Shown here in pieces: positions 33,796 through 42,106 of a DNA stretch of 64,000 nt. Source of the DNA: an uncultured Candidatus Melainabacteria bacterium (lineage in GTDB: Bacteria; Cyanobacteriota; Vampirovibrionia; Gastranaerophilales; Gastranaerophilaceae); assembly GCA_934728585.1 (NCBI GenBank), contig CAKVDZ010000006.1, positions 1 to 64,000 on the forward strand. The letters run 5' to 3'. Position 1 is the stretch's first letter, and the number at the start of each line of letters is the position of its first letter. The translations under genes were made by a program, and so were the position numbers. The notes under the pieces are model-generated. The model worked only from the letters and a program-made list of their open reading frames with translations. It was not told the DNA's origin and did not search any database.

Positions 33796-34221
33796 TTATT
33801 TTATCAAATTTAAGATTTCGTCAATATGTTTTTTGGGGTCAACCTTTCGCCATTCACGTTCAATTTTACCTTTTTCGTCGATTAAAAAAGTTGAGCGCTC
33901 TGTCAGTTTACCGTCCCAAACTTTGAATTCTTCTGCCAATTTGTGTTCAACATCTGATAAAAGTGGAAAATTTAGGTCAAATTTTTCTCTAAAACTTTTA
34001 TGGCTATCAGGTTTGTCCGCACTAACACCAATAACTTTCAGATGCGGTAAAAGTCTATTCAAATTATCTCTAAAGTTGCACGCTTGAACTGTACACCCTG
34101 GGGTATCATCTTTTGGATAAAAGTATAAAAGAACTTTTTTACCTAAAAAATCTTTAAGTGAAAATTCTTTTTCCTTGCCATTTTCGTCCGTGCCGTGTAA
34201 TTTTATATCTAAAAATTTCAT
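33796..34221 (-). CDS. bcp: peroxiredoxin, BCP/PrxQ type
   Basis: 141 residues, thioredoxin fold. FYPKDDTPGCTVQAC gives the peroxidatic Cys43 and the resolving Cys48 five residues later, the PrxQ arrangement. It reduces hydrogen peroxide and alkyl hydroperoxides using thioredoxin. AAGGAG precedes the ATG. It follows the cupin gene by 9 bp, so both are likely in one transcript, consistent with an oxygen-sensitive organism holding a small peroxide defence. Confidence 0.93.
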   Translation of the reverse strand: MKFLDIKLHGTDENGKEKEFSLKDFLGKKVLLYFYPKDDTPGCTVQACNFRDNLNRLLPHLKVIGVSADKPDSHKSFREKFDLNFPLLSDVEHKLAEEFKVWDGKLTERSTFLIDEKGKIEREWRKVDPKKHIDEILNLIK

Positions 34222-34230
34222 AATTTCTCC

Positions 34231-34536
34231 TTAAATTCTTGTAACCGTAAATTTTGAATTATGTTTGCCAATTACCTTATGAGGAATTTTGGCAGGAATA
34301 ATAAACATTTCACCCTTTTTAACCTTGTATTCTTTGTTTTTTATAACAAAAATAATTTCACCTTTTAACACATAAATTCCTGCGTCAACTGGTGAAAAAT
34401 GTTCTGGCATGATTTGGTCTTTTTCAAGCGAGATTAATAAAAGTTTTTGTTCTTCTTCTTCAAGAATAACGTGCTTTTGAAATGATTGTGAATTAAATTC
34501 AATCGAATTTTCTAAATTAAATGGTTGTAAATACAT
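34231..34536 (-). CDS. small cupin-domain protein
   Basis: 101 residues forming one cupin barrel: PEHFSPVDAGIYVLKGEIIFVI is motif 1 (with His but lacking the usual second His) and GEMFIIPAKIPHKVI is motif 2 with its His. Function is not predictable; such proteins bind a metal or small ligand. GGAGG before the ATG is clear. It is 9 bp upstream of the peroxiredoxin gene on the same strand. Confidence 0.8.
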   Translation of the reverse strand: MYLQPFNLENSIEFNSQSFQKHVILEEEEQKLLLISLEKDQIMPEHFSPVDAGIYVLKGEIIFVIKNKEYKVKKGEMFIIPAKIPHKVIGKHNSKFTVTRI

Positions 34537-34605
34537 AAAATCCTCCTTACAAAAGAAGTATTTTATGAGTGTGAAAATATTTCAATTAATAGCTTAGGCA
34601 ATTTG

Positions 34606-35082
34606 TTATTCTTCGTCTGTTGAAGTTTTTGGAGGTGGATTTAAGATGTTATTGTCATAAACTGGTTGAAAATGTTTAATTTGCGGAAGTGGTGGAATTT
34701 TACCAGTTGAGTTAAAATCCTTGTCTTTGCATTCTGTTTCGTTGCAAATGCCTAAAAAATTCCCTATTTGATTATAGTAATAGGTATTTTCGTTTCTTGT
34801 AATACTTTTTCCAACCAGCTGTCCAACTTTATTGTAGAAAAATGTTTGGTTATTTATCGTTTTATCACGGGCAATAACTTTTCCGAACTTGTCGTAATAA
34901 ATATTTTCATGCAAATAGCTTTCTACAGTGTACTCTGGTTGTGTTGGTGTTTGCGCTACGTCAGGGGTTGTTTGAGTTGTGTTTGCTGTAGTAGTAACAT
35001 TTGTTACTGGGGTATCTGTTGGAACTGCAATTGCAAAAGTTCCAGCGAATAAAATTGCTATTAAATATACAAATTTTTTCAT
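34606..35082 (-). CDS. secreted protein with tandem tyrosine/glycine repeats
   Basis: 158 residues. Signal peptide MKKFVYLIAILFAGTFAIA, then a Thr/Pro/Gln-rich linker (about 20-50) and three repeats of about 20 residues: IYYDKFGKVIARDKTINNQ, TFFYNKVGQLVGKSITRNEN and TYYYNQIGNFLG. Each has an aromatic pair, an Asx-x-x-Gly turn and a hydrophobic strand, like YD or toxin-wall-binding repeats, so a beta-rich extracytoplasmic domain is likely. The tail is Pro-rich and acidic. AGGA precedes the ATG. Function unknown. Confidence 0.65.
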   Translation of the reverse strand: MKKFVYLIAILFAGTFAIAVPTDTPVTNVTTTANTTQTTPDVAQTPTQPEYTVESYLHENIYYDKFGKVIARDKTINNQTFFYNKVGQLVGKSITRNENTYYYNQIGNFLGICNETECKDKDFNSTGKIPPLPQIKHFQPVYDNNILNPPPKTSTDEE

Positions 35083-35168
35083 AACTAGTCCTATTTTATG
35101 GCTTTATCTTAACATATTAAGTGCCTCCAAGTGAATAGGAATGAAAATATTTCAATAATATAGAGTAT

Positions 35169-35561
35169 TTATGCATTTAAAATATATATTTCAAAATTCA
35201 AATAAACTGCAAAAGTTGTCCATAAAAAATATGGTACAAGCAAGTAAGACGCGGGTTGGCTTATTTTATAAAATTCATAAATCGTAAACACAATAAATAG
35301 CCACATGATAATTACAATAATAAGTCCACCTTGAATGTCTGTATTGTTAAAAAATACAGATGACCAAATAAAATTAAGCAGTAACTGAACTATGAAAAAT
35401 ACCAGCGCATTTGCCTTTTTCATAGGACTTTTTGCCTTGATGAAAACTAGAAAAGATGAAAAAATCATTAAGTAAATAATTATCCATGCAGGCGCAAAAA
35501 GCCAGTCTGGTGGTGTAAAAACAGGTAAATTTAGCGAATGATACCAATCAATGTTTCTCAT
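35169..35561 (-). CDS. tspO: TspO/MBR family protein lacking the first helix
   Basis: 130 residues. WYHSLNLPVFTPPDWLFAPAWIIIYLMI matches the TspO core (WYxxLxKPxFxPPxWxFxPVW), followed by NFIWSSVFF and a last segment ending YLLVPYFLWTTFAVYLNF. TspO proteins bind porphyrins and cholesterol-like ligands and have five helices in about 155 residues. Here the chain starts directly at the loop after helix 1, and an in-frame stop lies eight codons upstream, so helix 1 is missing. No Shine-Dalgarno sequence is seen, and a hairpin from the engB 3' region overlaps the upstream sequence. Confidence 0.85.
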   Translation of the reverse strand: MRNIDWYHSLNLPVFTPPDWLFAPAWIIIYLMIFSSFLVFIKAKSPMKKANALVFFIVQLLLNFIWSSVFFNNTDIQGGLIIVIIMWLFIVFTIYEFYKISQPASYLLVPYFLWTTFAVYLNFEIYILNA

Positions 35562-35563
35562 AA

Positions 35564-35600
35564 TAATGTATTTTTTATAACTTATTTAAAAAATACATTA
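35564..35600 (-). terminator. possible terminator after engB
   Basis: TAATGTATTTTTT pairs with AAAAAATACATTA around an 11-nt loop. It is AT-only apart from one pair and lies directly before the tspO start. Confidence 0.4.
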
Positions 35601-35609
35601 CTCTGTTGC

Positions 35610-36221
35610 CTAGTCTACTGTGGTAGTTTCGGCTGAAATTTCGCCCTCTTTTGATAGTTCTAAAAGATGTGCAAATATTCCATCACAGTACTTTCTGTCA
35701 ATTGCGCTAAATGGTAAAACCGTGCCTCCAAATTGTTTTTCTACATTTTTAATTACGTTTAGAACTTTGTTTTTAGGTACATAATCCATTTTTGTAATTA
35801 CTGTAAATATAGGTAAATCGTATGCTTCAACCCATTGACGCATTTGCATATCGTTTTTTTGTAAGTCATGACGACCGTCTACAAGTTGAATTAAAGATTT
35901 TATTTGATTTCTGTTTAATAAATATTCTTCTAAATAGCGTTGCCACTTTGCTTGAGCTTCTTTTGAAACTTTTGCGTAGCCGTATCCTGGTAAATCGGCT
36001 ATCATAAACTGTTCTGAAAAGTTGAAAAAGTTAATTAATCTTGTCTTTCCTGGGGTGTTTGAAGTTTTTGCTAATTTTTTATTGTTGCATAAGCAGTTTA
36101 TGAATGAAGATTTACCCACGTTTGAACGACCTAAAAGTGGAAATTCAGGTAGGGTGAAATTTGGGCACTGACTTAGTTTTTCGGCGCTTATTATAAACTT
36201 GGCGTTAATTTGTTTTGACAT
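35610..36221 (-). CDS. engB: ribosome biogenesis GTPase EngB (YihA/YsxC)
   Basis: 203 residues, usual size. G1 GRSNVGKSSF, G2 region with SNTPGKT, G3 DLPGYGYA and G4 TKMD are all present, in the YihA order. EngB acts in late 50S subunit assembly. Its first 31 bp overlap the end of the upstream TPR gene in another frame. No Shine-Dalgarno sequence is obvious, so translation may be coupled to that gene. Confidence 0.95.
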   Translation of the reverse strand: MSKQINAKFIISAEKLSQCPNFTLPEFPLLGRSNVGKSSFINCLCNNKKLAKTSNTPGKTRLINFFNFSEQFMIADLPGYGYAKVSKEAQAKWQRYLEEYLLNRNQIKSLIQLVDGRHDLQKNDMQMRQWVEAYDLPIFTVITKMDYVPKNKVLNVIKNVEKQFGGTVLPFSAIDRKYCDGIFAHLLELSKEGEISAETTTVD

Positions 36222-38101
36222 TTTTTAAATTCTTTTGCTTCTTTTTTCATATATCTATTATTAATCTTTTGCAATTTTTTGTCTAATCGCTTAATTTTTT
36301 TGTTCATTTTTTTTATTTTGCGAGGTTTTTGTTCTAAACCAGCGACAACTTTGTATGCATCGATTGCTTCTTTGTAGTGTTTTTGTTTTTCGCATAATTT
36401 CGCACTCAAAAGGGCCGCTTCGTAGTTAGTAGGATTAAATTCCAACGAACGAAGTGCGTATTCCCTTGCAAACACTTTGTTTTTGTCTTTTTTGTTGAAA
36501 TATTTTGCGTCTTTGTATAATGAGTCGGATTGTTTTTCCATTGTCATTATGTAGTTCAAATTATGGATTGCTTCTTCGTTTGTAGGGTCATAAACAAGAA
36601 CTTTTCTCAAAGTATCTTTTGCACTTGGGTAAAATTTATCATAAGTTAGAATTTCAGCTACAAACAAGTAATCTTCTGGTGTTTCTGCAAATACAAGAGA
36701 TTTTTCAAAAGTATCTTTTGCGTCTTGATATTTGTTCATAGCGTAATAAGCATCACCCTTTGCAAGCATATCGTTAAGTCCTCTTGCAGGTGTTGCGATA
36801 ATTCTATCAAGCGTTTCTTGAGTATCTTTTTCTTTGTTTGTAATTTTTGCAAGTTTTAATTTTGCAAGATATAATTGCAAATCGTTAGGATTTGCCTCTA
36901 ATGCTCTTTCAATGTTTGTGTATGCTGTTTTTAATTCTTTTTCTCGACCTAACAAGTTTTGGCTTGTTGATTTTGCTTGTTCAAAGTATGCATTGGCAAC
37001 ACCTTTCAAGGCTTCAGAATTGTATCCTTCAACACCGATAAGGCTTGAATAATATTTCAAAGCTTGGTTGTGGTCGCCTTTTAGAATTGATAAATTACCA
37101 ATGTATAATTTTGCTTGATTTAATTCTGGATTAACTGCAAGTGCTGATTTTAAGTTCGCAATTGCAAGTTCGTTGTCAAATCTTTTTTCATATATTGTTG
37201 CCAAATTCATATAAGGCTTTGTGTTTTCAGGTTTTACAGCAATTGACTTTTTGAATGCTTCAATTGCGGCATTTTCGTTACCTTGTTTTTTCAAGATTTC
37301 ACCACGCAAGTTGTACGCTACAGATGAATTTGGTTTCAATCTTAGTGAGTGATCAAGTGCATCTAAACCTTTCGAATATAATGATTTTTTATCATAAACT
37401 TGTGCAAGGTGGAAAAATGCAGTTGAGCTATTAGGGTTAATAGTAATAGCTTTCAAGAATTTTTTTCTTGCGTCATCATAATTTCCGTTCAAATAGTCAA
37501 TTGAACCCAAATTATCAATTGCTGTTGCATAAGTTGGGTCAATTTCAAGAGCTTTGTTGAAAAATTCATTAGCTTTGTCTAAATTGCCTGTATTTAGTGC
37601 AATTACACCAAGTGCGTTGTACGCAGGATAATATTTAGGGTTTAATTTTAAAGCTGTGTTAAATTCTTTTATAGAATTTTTAATTAAATCTTCAGATTGA
37701 TTGCGATATTCCATATCAGAAGATGCTTGACGTCTAATGTTTACAATGCCTTGAGCAAAGTGTAAGTTAGCATTGTTTGGATATTTTGGCATAAGCGCGT
37801 TCAATTGAGATTGAGCCATATCAAATTTGCCTTGTTTTGCCAAAGACACTGCGTATAATGATTTTGCTGTTACGTCATTTGGATTAGCTAAAATCATGTT
37901 GTTTAAAATTCTATCTGCTTGTGCAAAATTATCATATTCAAGAAGTTTATCTACTTGTTGATAATTTTTGCTTATTTTTGCAGTAATTACAGTTTTTTGT
38001 TTTGCAGGAGCTTTTTTTGCAGGTCTAGCATCAGCGTTGATGCCAATTGTTAAAAGTCCTGAAACAACCGTAGTAATTACTAATTTTTTACTCAATCTCA
38101 T
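36191..38101 (-). CDS. secreted large TPR-repeat protein
   Basis: 636 residues. An N-terminal signal peptide (VITTVVSGLLTIGINADA) is followed by a Lys/Ala/Pro linker and about a dozen tetratricopeptide repeats through residue 600, for example YPAYNALGVIALNTGNLDKANEFFNKALEIDPTYATA. The C-terminus is strongly Lys-rich (KKMNKKIKRLDKKLQK). It probably acts as a periplasmic or envelope scaffold. GAGGA precedes the ATG. Its end overlaps engB by 31 bp. It is divergent from the Xer recombinase gene, 95 bp away. Confidence 0.85.
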   Translation of the reverse strand: MRLSKKLVITTVVSGLLTIGINADARPAKKAPAKQKTVITAKISKNYQQVDKLLEYDNFAQADRILNNMILANPNDVTAKSLYAVSLAKQGKFDMAQSQLNALMPKYPNNANLHFAQGIVNIRRQASSDMEYRNQSEDLIKNSIKEFNTALKLNPKYYPAYNALGVIALNTGNLDKANEFFNKALEIDPTYATAIDNLGSIDYLNGNYDDARKKFLKAITINPNSSTAFFHLAQVYDKKSLYSKGLDALDHSLRLKPNSSVAYNLRGEILKKQGNENAAIEAFKKSIAVKPENTKPYMNLATIYEKRFDNELAIANLKSALAVNPELNQAKLYIGNLSILKGDHNQALKYYSSLIGVEGYNSEALKGVANAYFEQAKSTSQNLLGREKELKTAYTNIERALEANPNDLQLYLAKLKLAKITNKEKDTQETLDRIIATPARGLNDMLAKGDAYYAMNKYQDAKDTFEKSLVFAETPEDYLFVAEILTYDKFYPSAKDTLRKVLVYDPTNEEAIHNLNYIMTMEKQSDSLYKDAKYFNKKDKNKVFAREYALRSLEFNPTNYEAALLSAKLCEKQKHYKEAIDAYKVVAGLEQKPRKIKKMNKKIKRLDKKLQKINNRYMKKEAKEFKKCQNKLTPSL

Positions 38102-38196
38102 TTTCTATCCTCTGTTTTGTAAATTATTTTTTAATTATACAAAAACATTGTATAATAGCACTAACAAAAAAAAATCGTGCGTAAGTAGGAATAATT

Positions 38197-39111
38197 ATGG
38201 GTTTGAATAAAGAGTCAAAAGTCTATTTAGAAGATTTTAAAACATACCTTTTAATTGAAAAGAACTTTTCAAAACATACTGCAAAAGCTTATTATTCAGA
38301 TGTTATGAGCTACTTGCTTTGGCTTGACGAAGCCTCTTGTTTGAACGTAAATTTTGCAAAAGTTAGAGATTATTTGTATTTTATCCAAAAATTTAATTAC
38401 AAAAAAACAACCTTGGCTCGAAAGATAGCATCTGTAAGGACTTTCTACAAATATTTGTACAGAGAGCGCCTTATGGATACTAACCCAACGGCTAATCTAA
38501 CAGCGCCAAAACGACCAAAATCTTTGCCTAAATTTTTAACAGACGCAGAAGTGGAAAAAATTTTATCTGGTATAAAAATTGAAACTCCTGCAGGTTACAG
38601 AAATCGCGCAATACTAGAATTACTCTGGGCTACAGGTATGCGTATTTCAGAACTTAGCGGATTGAATTTTGGAGATTTGAATTTAGAAAATAATGAAATT
38701 ACAGTATTTGGTAAAGGCGCAAAAGAGCGTATTGTACTAGTTTCAGACCGTGCGAAAAACTATTTGCAAAGATATATTGATACGGCTCGACCTTTGATAG
38801 CAAAAGGATTTATTTTGGAGCCAATAACTGATACAACTCCAGTATTTATCAATAATACAGGGTATCGTTTGCAGAATAAAACTGTTAGAAATGTTATCAA
38901 TGAAGTTGTTGAAAATATTGAACTCCCAAAACACGTAACCCCTCACATGTTTAGACATAGTTTTGCAACACATTTGATTGAAAATGGGGCAGATTTAAGG
39001 ATTGTTCAAGAGTTATTGGGGCACGCAAGCATTTCAAACACGCAAATTTATACTCACGTTTCGACAAAACACTTGCAAGATGTATTTGAGCATTCGCACC
39101 CAAGAGCTTGA
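38197..39111 (+). CDS. tyrosine recombinase of the XerC/XerD type
   Basis: 304 residues, the length of XerC and XerD. An N-terminal SAM-like core-binding domain (to about 100) precedes the catalytic domain with Arg149 (GMRISEL), Lys173 (FGKGAKER), His250 and Arg253 (HMFRH), His276 (LGHASI) and Tyr285 (IYTHV). Xer recombinases resolve chromosome dimers at dif. I cannot say whether it is the XerC, XerD or a single-protein type. No phage genes, att site or cargo surround it, which argues for the housekeeping role. AGGA precedes the ATG, with TATAAT at 38151-38156. ruvB follows after 27 bp. Confidence 0.93.
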   Translation: MGLNKESKVYLEDFKTYLLIEKNFSKHTAKAYYSDVMSYLLWLDEASCLNVNFAKVRDYLYFIQKFNYKKTTLARKIASVRTFYKYLYRERLMDTNPTANLTAPKRPKSLPKFLTDAEVEKILSGIKIETPAGYRNRAILELLWATGMRISELSGLNFGDLNLENNEITVFGKGAKERIVLVSDRAKNYLQRYIDTARPLIAKGFILEPITDTTPVFINNTGYRLQNKTVRNVINEVVENIELPKHVTPHMFRHSFATHLIENGADLRIVQELLGHASISNTQIYTHVSTKHLQDVFEHSHPRA

Positions 39112-39123
39112 TTTCAGTATTTA

Positions 39124-39138
39124 TGCTAAAATAAAATT
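39124..39138 (+). promoter_or_regulatory. probable leaderless extended -10 promoter of ruvB
   Basis: TGC-TAAAAT (39124-39132) followed by AAAATT and then the ATG. No Shine-Dalgarno sequence lies before ruvB. Confidence 0.5.
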
Positions 39139-40203
39139 ATGGCTATATTATCAGACGATGAAAATTTTCAACAAAATATTAAAAAAAATCCTGTCGTAAA
39201 ACCAGAAACAATCGAGTACGACAAGACTTTTGAAAACTCAATTCGTCCAAAGACTTTTGATAATTATATCGGTCAATCAGAATTAAAAGAAACCTTGCAG
39301 ATTTCAATTGAAGCTGCAAAAAAGCGTGAAACAAACTTAGACCACATGCTATTTTATGGCCCCCCAGGACTAGGTAAAACAACACTTGCAGGAGTTGTAG
39401 CTCAACAAATGGGTGCAGAATTAAAAATTACATCAGCACCAGCTTTAGAGCGTCCTCGTGATATTATCGGAATTTTGATGTCACTTAAAGGTGGTGAGGT
39501 CTTGTTCATTGACGAAATACATCGTTTAAACAAGGTTACAGAAGAAATTCTTTATCCAGCGATGGAAGATTTTTATCTTGATATGACAACAGGTAAAAGT
39601 CAGACTGTAAAAACTATGCGACTTCCGTTGCCTAAATTCACTTTAATTGGCGCAACTACAAAAGCTGGTGAACTTTCTGGACCATTAAGGGATAGATTTG
39701 GTATAATTCATCGATTGCAATTCTATAATTTTGATGAATTGGCTCAAGTGATTAAGCGAACAGCAGATATTTTGGATATAAAAATTACAGATGACGGTGC
39801 AAATGCAATCGCAAGATGTTCTCGAGGAACTCCTCGTATTGCAAACCGTTTGGTAAAGCGTGTTTCAGATTTTGCGATTGTAAAATATGATGGCGAAATT
39901 ACAGAAGAAGTTGCAAAAGAGTCGTTAAAAGCTTTAAAAATTGATGAATACGGCTTAGATTCAACTGATAGAGCCTTATTAAATATGATTATTGAAAAAT
40001 ATGACGGTGGACCTGTTGGTATAAATACGCTTGCTGCGGCTTTAGGTGAAGATATTAGAACGCTTGAAGATGTTTGTGAACCATATTTACTACAAATAGG
40101 CTTATTGCAAAGAACTCCGCAAGGTAGAAAGGTTTCTCCAGAGGGTTACAGACATTTGGGGATAAGAAATCATTCTGCTCAACGTAGTCTTTTTGAGGAT
40201 TAG
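39139..40203 (+). CDS. ruvB: Holliday junction branch migration ATPase RuvB
   Basis: 354 residues. It opens with a family-typical [10 protein letters not shown], then Walker [10 protein letters not shown] (74-82), Walker [11 protein letters not shown], sensor [17 protein letters not shown] and the C-terminal winged-helix domain ending [16 protein letters not shown]. RuvB is the ring motor that, with RuvA, moves Holliday junctions. RuvA and RuvC are not in the window. It follows the Xer gene by 27 bp, and its stop is next to the start of the YibE/F gene. Two transcripts are possible: read-through from xer and a leaderless one from its own promoter. Confidence 0.98.
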   Translation: MAILSDDENFQQNIKKNPVVKPETIEYDKTFENSIRPKTFDNYIGQSELKETLQISIEAAKKRETNLDHMLFYGPPGLGKTTLAGVVAQQMGAELKITSAPALERPRDIIGILMSLKGGEVLFIDEIHRLNKVTEEILYPAMEDFYLDMTTGKSQTVKTMRLPLPKFTLIGATTKAGELSGPLRDRFGIIHRLQFYNFDELAQVIKRTADILDIKITDDGANAIARCSRGTPRIANRLVKRVSDFAIVKYDGEITEEVAKESLKALKIDEYGLDSTDRALLNMIIEKYDGGPVGINTLAAALGEDIRTLEDVCEPYLLQIGLLQRTPQGRKVSPEGYRHLGIRNHSAQRSLFED

Positions 40204-40204
40204 T

Positions 40205-41341
40205 ATGAAAAAATTTTTAATTTTACTTGTAATGTTTATATTTGCTTTACCTGTATTTGCTCAAAATGACGCAGATAAGGTTTTGAAATCTGAATTAGGC
40301 AAGGTTCAAAGTGTCGAGTATGAGGACGTTGAACAGTCTTTTACAGACAAAAGTCAGGTAAAACAGATTGTTACTATAAAACTTTTGACAGGTGAATTTA
40401 AAGGTCAAGAGTTTAAAACGATGAATATGATTACAAATAATCCGTATTACGATATTTTCTTGAAAAAAGGAGATAAAGTAATTCTTCACTCAGAAATGGA
40501 GGAAGATGGAGAAACAATAAATTACGATATTGCAGACATTCACAGGATTAATTTTGTATATGTTTTAACCGCAATATTCGTTGGCTTGTTGTTGATTGTA
40601 GGTCGTCGAAAAGGTTTTAATAGTCTGCTTTCTATTGTAATTACGGTTGCTTTAATTCTTTTTATGATGGCGCCTATGGTTAGAAGTGGCTTTAATCCTA
40701 TAGTTTCAGCACTTATTATAAGTTTATTATCTACATTACTTACAATGTATACAGTTGGCGGATTTAACCACAAGAGTACATCTGCAAGTATTGGTGTTAT
40801 TGGTAGTTTGATTTTTGCTTCGTTTTTGTCAATTCTTACAATAAAATTTGCTAGACTTACGGGGTTTTGCTGTGAAGAAACAATGTATTTGTATACTGCA
40901 GACCCAAGTTTGGATTTTAAAGGGATTTTAACGGCATCTGTAATTCTTGCAACACTAGGTGCAGTAATGGATACAGGCATGTCAATTGCAAGTAGCATAA
41001 ATGAATTTTATATAATCAATCCTAAAATGACGACAAAAGATTTGTTTTTGTCTGGCATGAATGTAGGTAAAGATATTATTGGTACAATGGCAAATACTTT
41101 GATTTTAGTGTATTTAGGCTCATCTTTGCCGTTAGTTTTGTTATCACAAAATATTGATTTACAAAAATTCTTTAACCTAAATCAAGTAGTTACAGAAATA
41201 TGTTCGGCTATGATTGGTAGTATCGCACTTGTTGCGTGTGTTCCGATTACAGCTATTGTATCTGCTCACTTGGTTAGGGTTAACAAAAATGAAATTGATG
41301 ATATAATGATAAAAAATGATTCAGAAATTGATGAAGATTAA
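40205..41341 (+). CDS. YibE/F family membrane protein
   Basis: About 378 residues. A signal peptide or first helix (ILLVMFIFALPVFA) precedes a small extracytoplasmic domain (about 22-110) and then seven to eight transmembrane helices, with the family pattern VGRRKGFNSLLSIVIT and the GAVMDTGMSIASSINE and GRDIIGTM-like loops. YibE/F proteins are of unknown function and are found in Gram-positive and some other bacteria. GAGGA, partly within the ruvB stop region, precedes ATG 40205. The bifunctional nuclease gene follows after 12 bp. Confidence 0.85.
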   Translation: MKKFLILLVMFIFALPVFAQNDADKVLKSELGKVQSVEYEDVEQSFTDKSQVKQIVTIKLLTGEFKGQEFKTMNMITNNPYYDIFLKKGDKVILHSEMEEDGETINYDIADIHRINFVYVLTAIFVGLLLIVGRRKGFNSLLSIVITVALILFMMAPMVRSGFNPIVSALIISLLSTLLTMYTVGGFNHKSTSASIGVIGSLIFASFLSILTIKFARLTGFCCEETMYLYTADPSLDFKGILTASVILATLGAVMDTGMSIASSINEFYIINPKMTTKDLFLSGMNVGKDIIGTMANTLILVYLGSSLPLVLLSQNIDLQKFFNLNQVVTEICSAMIGSIALVACVPITAIVSAHLVRVNKNEIDDIMIKNDSEIDED

Positions 41342-41353
41342 GAGGTTATAAAA

Positions 41354-41863
41354 ATGATTGAAATGCGCGTAATGGGTATAGCACTTGATACAAGAACTGG
41401 TTCGCCAATTGTTGTACTTCATGACAAAGATAATAGAAAAGCACTTCCAATTTGGATTGGTTCAGCAGAAGCAAGTGCGATTATCAGAAAGATTGAAAAT
41501 CTTCAAGTCGCAAGACCTATGACACACGATTTGATTATTGGAATTATCAAAAGAACAGGTTATGAATTGGAAAAAGTTGAAATTGATGATGTTGAAAAAG
41601 ATACATACTTTGCAACTTTAGTTCTTACAAAAGACGGTGAAGAACCACTTGAAATCGATTGTCGACCATCAGACGCAATTGCAGTCGCAATCCGTGTTGA
41701 CGCCCCAATTTATGTCGCAGCATCAGTATTGGCAACGGGTGCCGTTTCAACAGATCCATCAAAAGATGAAGAAGAAGCTCAAGAATTCAAAAGTTTCGTT
41801 CAAAACTTGAAACCATCTGATTTTGAAAAATTATTGAAAGGTCACGAAGAATCAGACCAGTAA
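41354..41863 (+). CDS. bifunctional nuclease family protein (DUF151)
   Basis: 169 residues. The sequence opens MIEMRVMGIALDTRTGSPIVVL, with LPIWIG-EA-AI and DCRPSDAIAVAIRVDAPIYVA, the hallmarks of the DUF151/BFN family found in Cyanobacteria, Actinobacteria, Thermotogae and plants. Plant members have DNase and RNase activity, while the role of bacterial ones is unclear. A short acidic tail follows the domain. GAGG precedes the ATG. It lies in the ruvB-yibEF gene run. Confidence 0.93.
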   Translation: MIEMRVMGIALDTRTGSPIVVLHDKDNRKALPIWIGSAEASAIIRKIENLQVARPMTHDLIIGIIKRTGYELEKVEIDDVEKDTYFATLVLTKDGEEPLEIDCRPSDAIAVAIRVDAPIYVAASVLATGAVSTDPSKDEEEAQEFKSFVQNLKPSDFEKLLKGHEESDQ

Positions 41864-41881
41864 CTTAACTGGTGTCTTTTT
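41856..41881 (+). terminator. probable terminator overlapping the stop codon of the DUF151 gene
   Basis: ACCAGT (containing the TAA start) pairs with ACTGGT, a 6-nt loop, then GTCTTTTT. The stem is short, but the T-tract is good. Confidence 0.5.
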
Positions 41882-42073
41882 CAATCCAAATATAAGTAAC
41901 TTGTTTGTTTTGCTTAAATGGGTTTGACTGGTATAAATTTTGCTCAAAATCAGTTTGAGTCTTGTTTTCTGATTTTTTATTTATAAGTTTTTTTGTGTAT
42001 TTTAAAAAATCCATAATAAAATTATTAACCTATTTTTTAGATGTTTAACCCCTAAAAAGTATTAAAGTTACGT

Positions 42074-42106
42074 TTGACGGGTGGTTATTTGTGATAAGAT
42101 TAAAAT
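42074..42106 (+). promoter_or_regulatory. probable leaderless promoter of thiL
   Basis: TTGACG (42074-42079), then TGA-TAAGAT (42092-42100) and exactly 6 nt to the ATG. The 15-nt spacing is short but the -10 is of the extended type. Confidence 0.45.

Noticed and set aside
34606..36221. Prophage or genomic island around TspO and EngB
   Set aside because: All neighbours are housekeeping or envelope genes and there are no boundary repeats.
38197..39111. Integrase of a mobile element
   Set aside because: Length and motifs fit XerC/XerD and the neighbour is ruvB. No phage or conjugation gene and no attachment-site repeats flank it.
41864..42106. TPP riboswitch before thiL
   Set aside because: The conserved TPP aptamer segments are not found, and the -10 is 6 nt from the ATG, leaving no leader.
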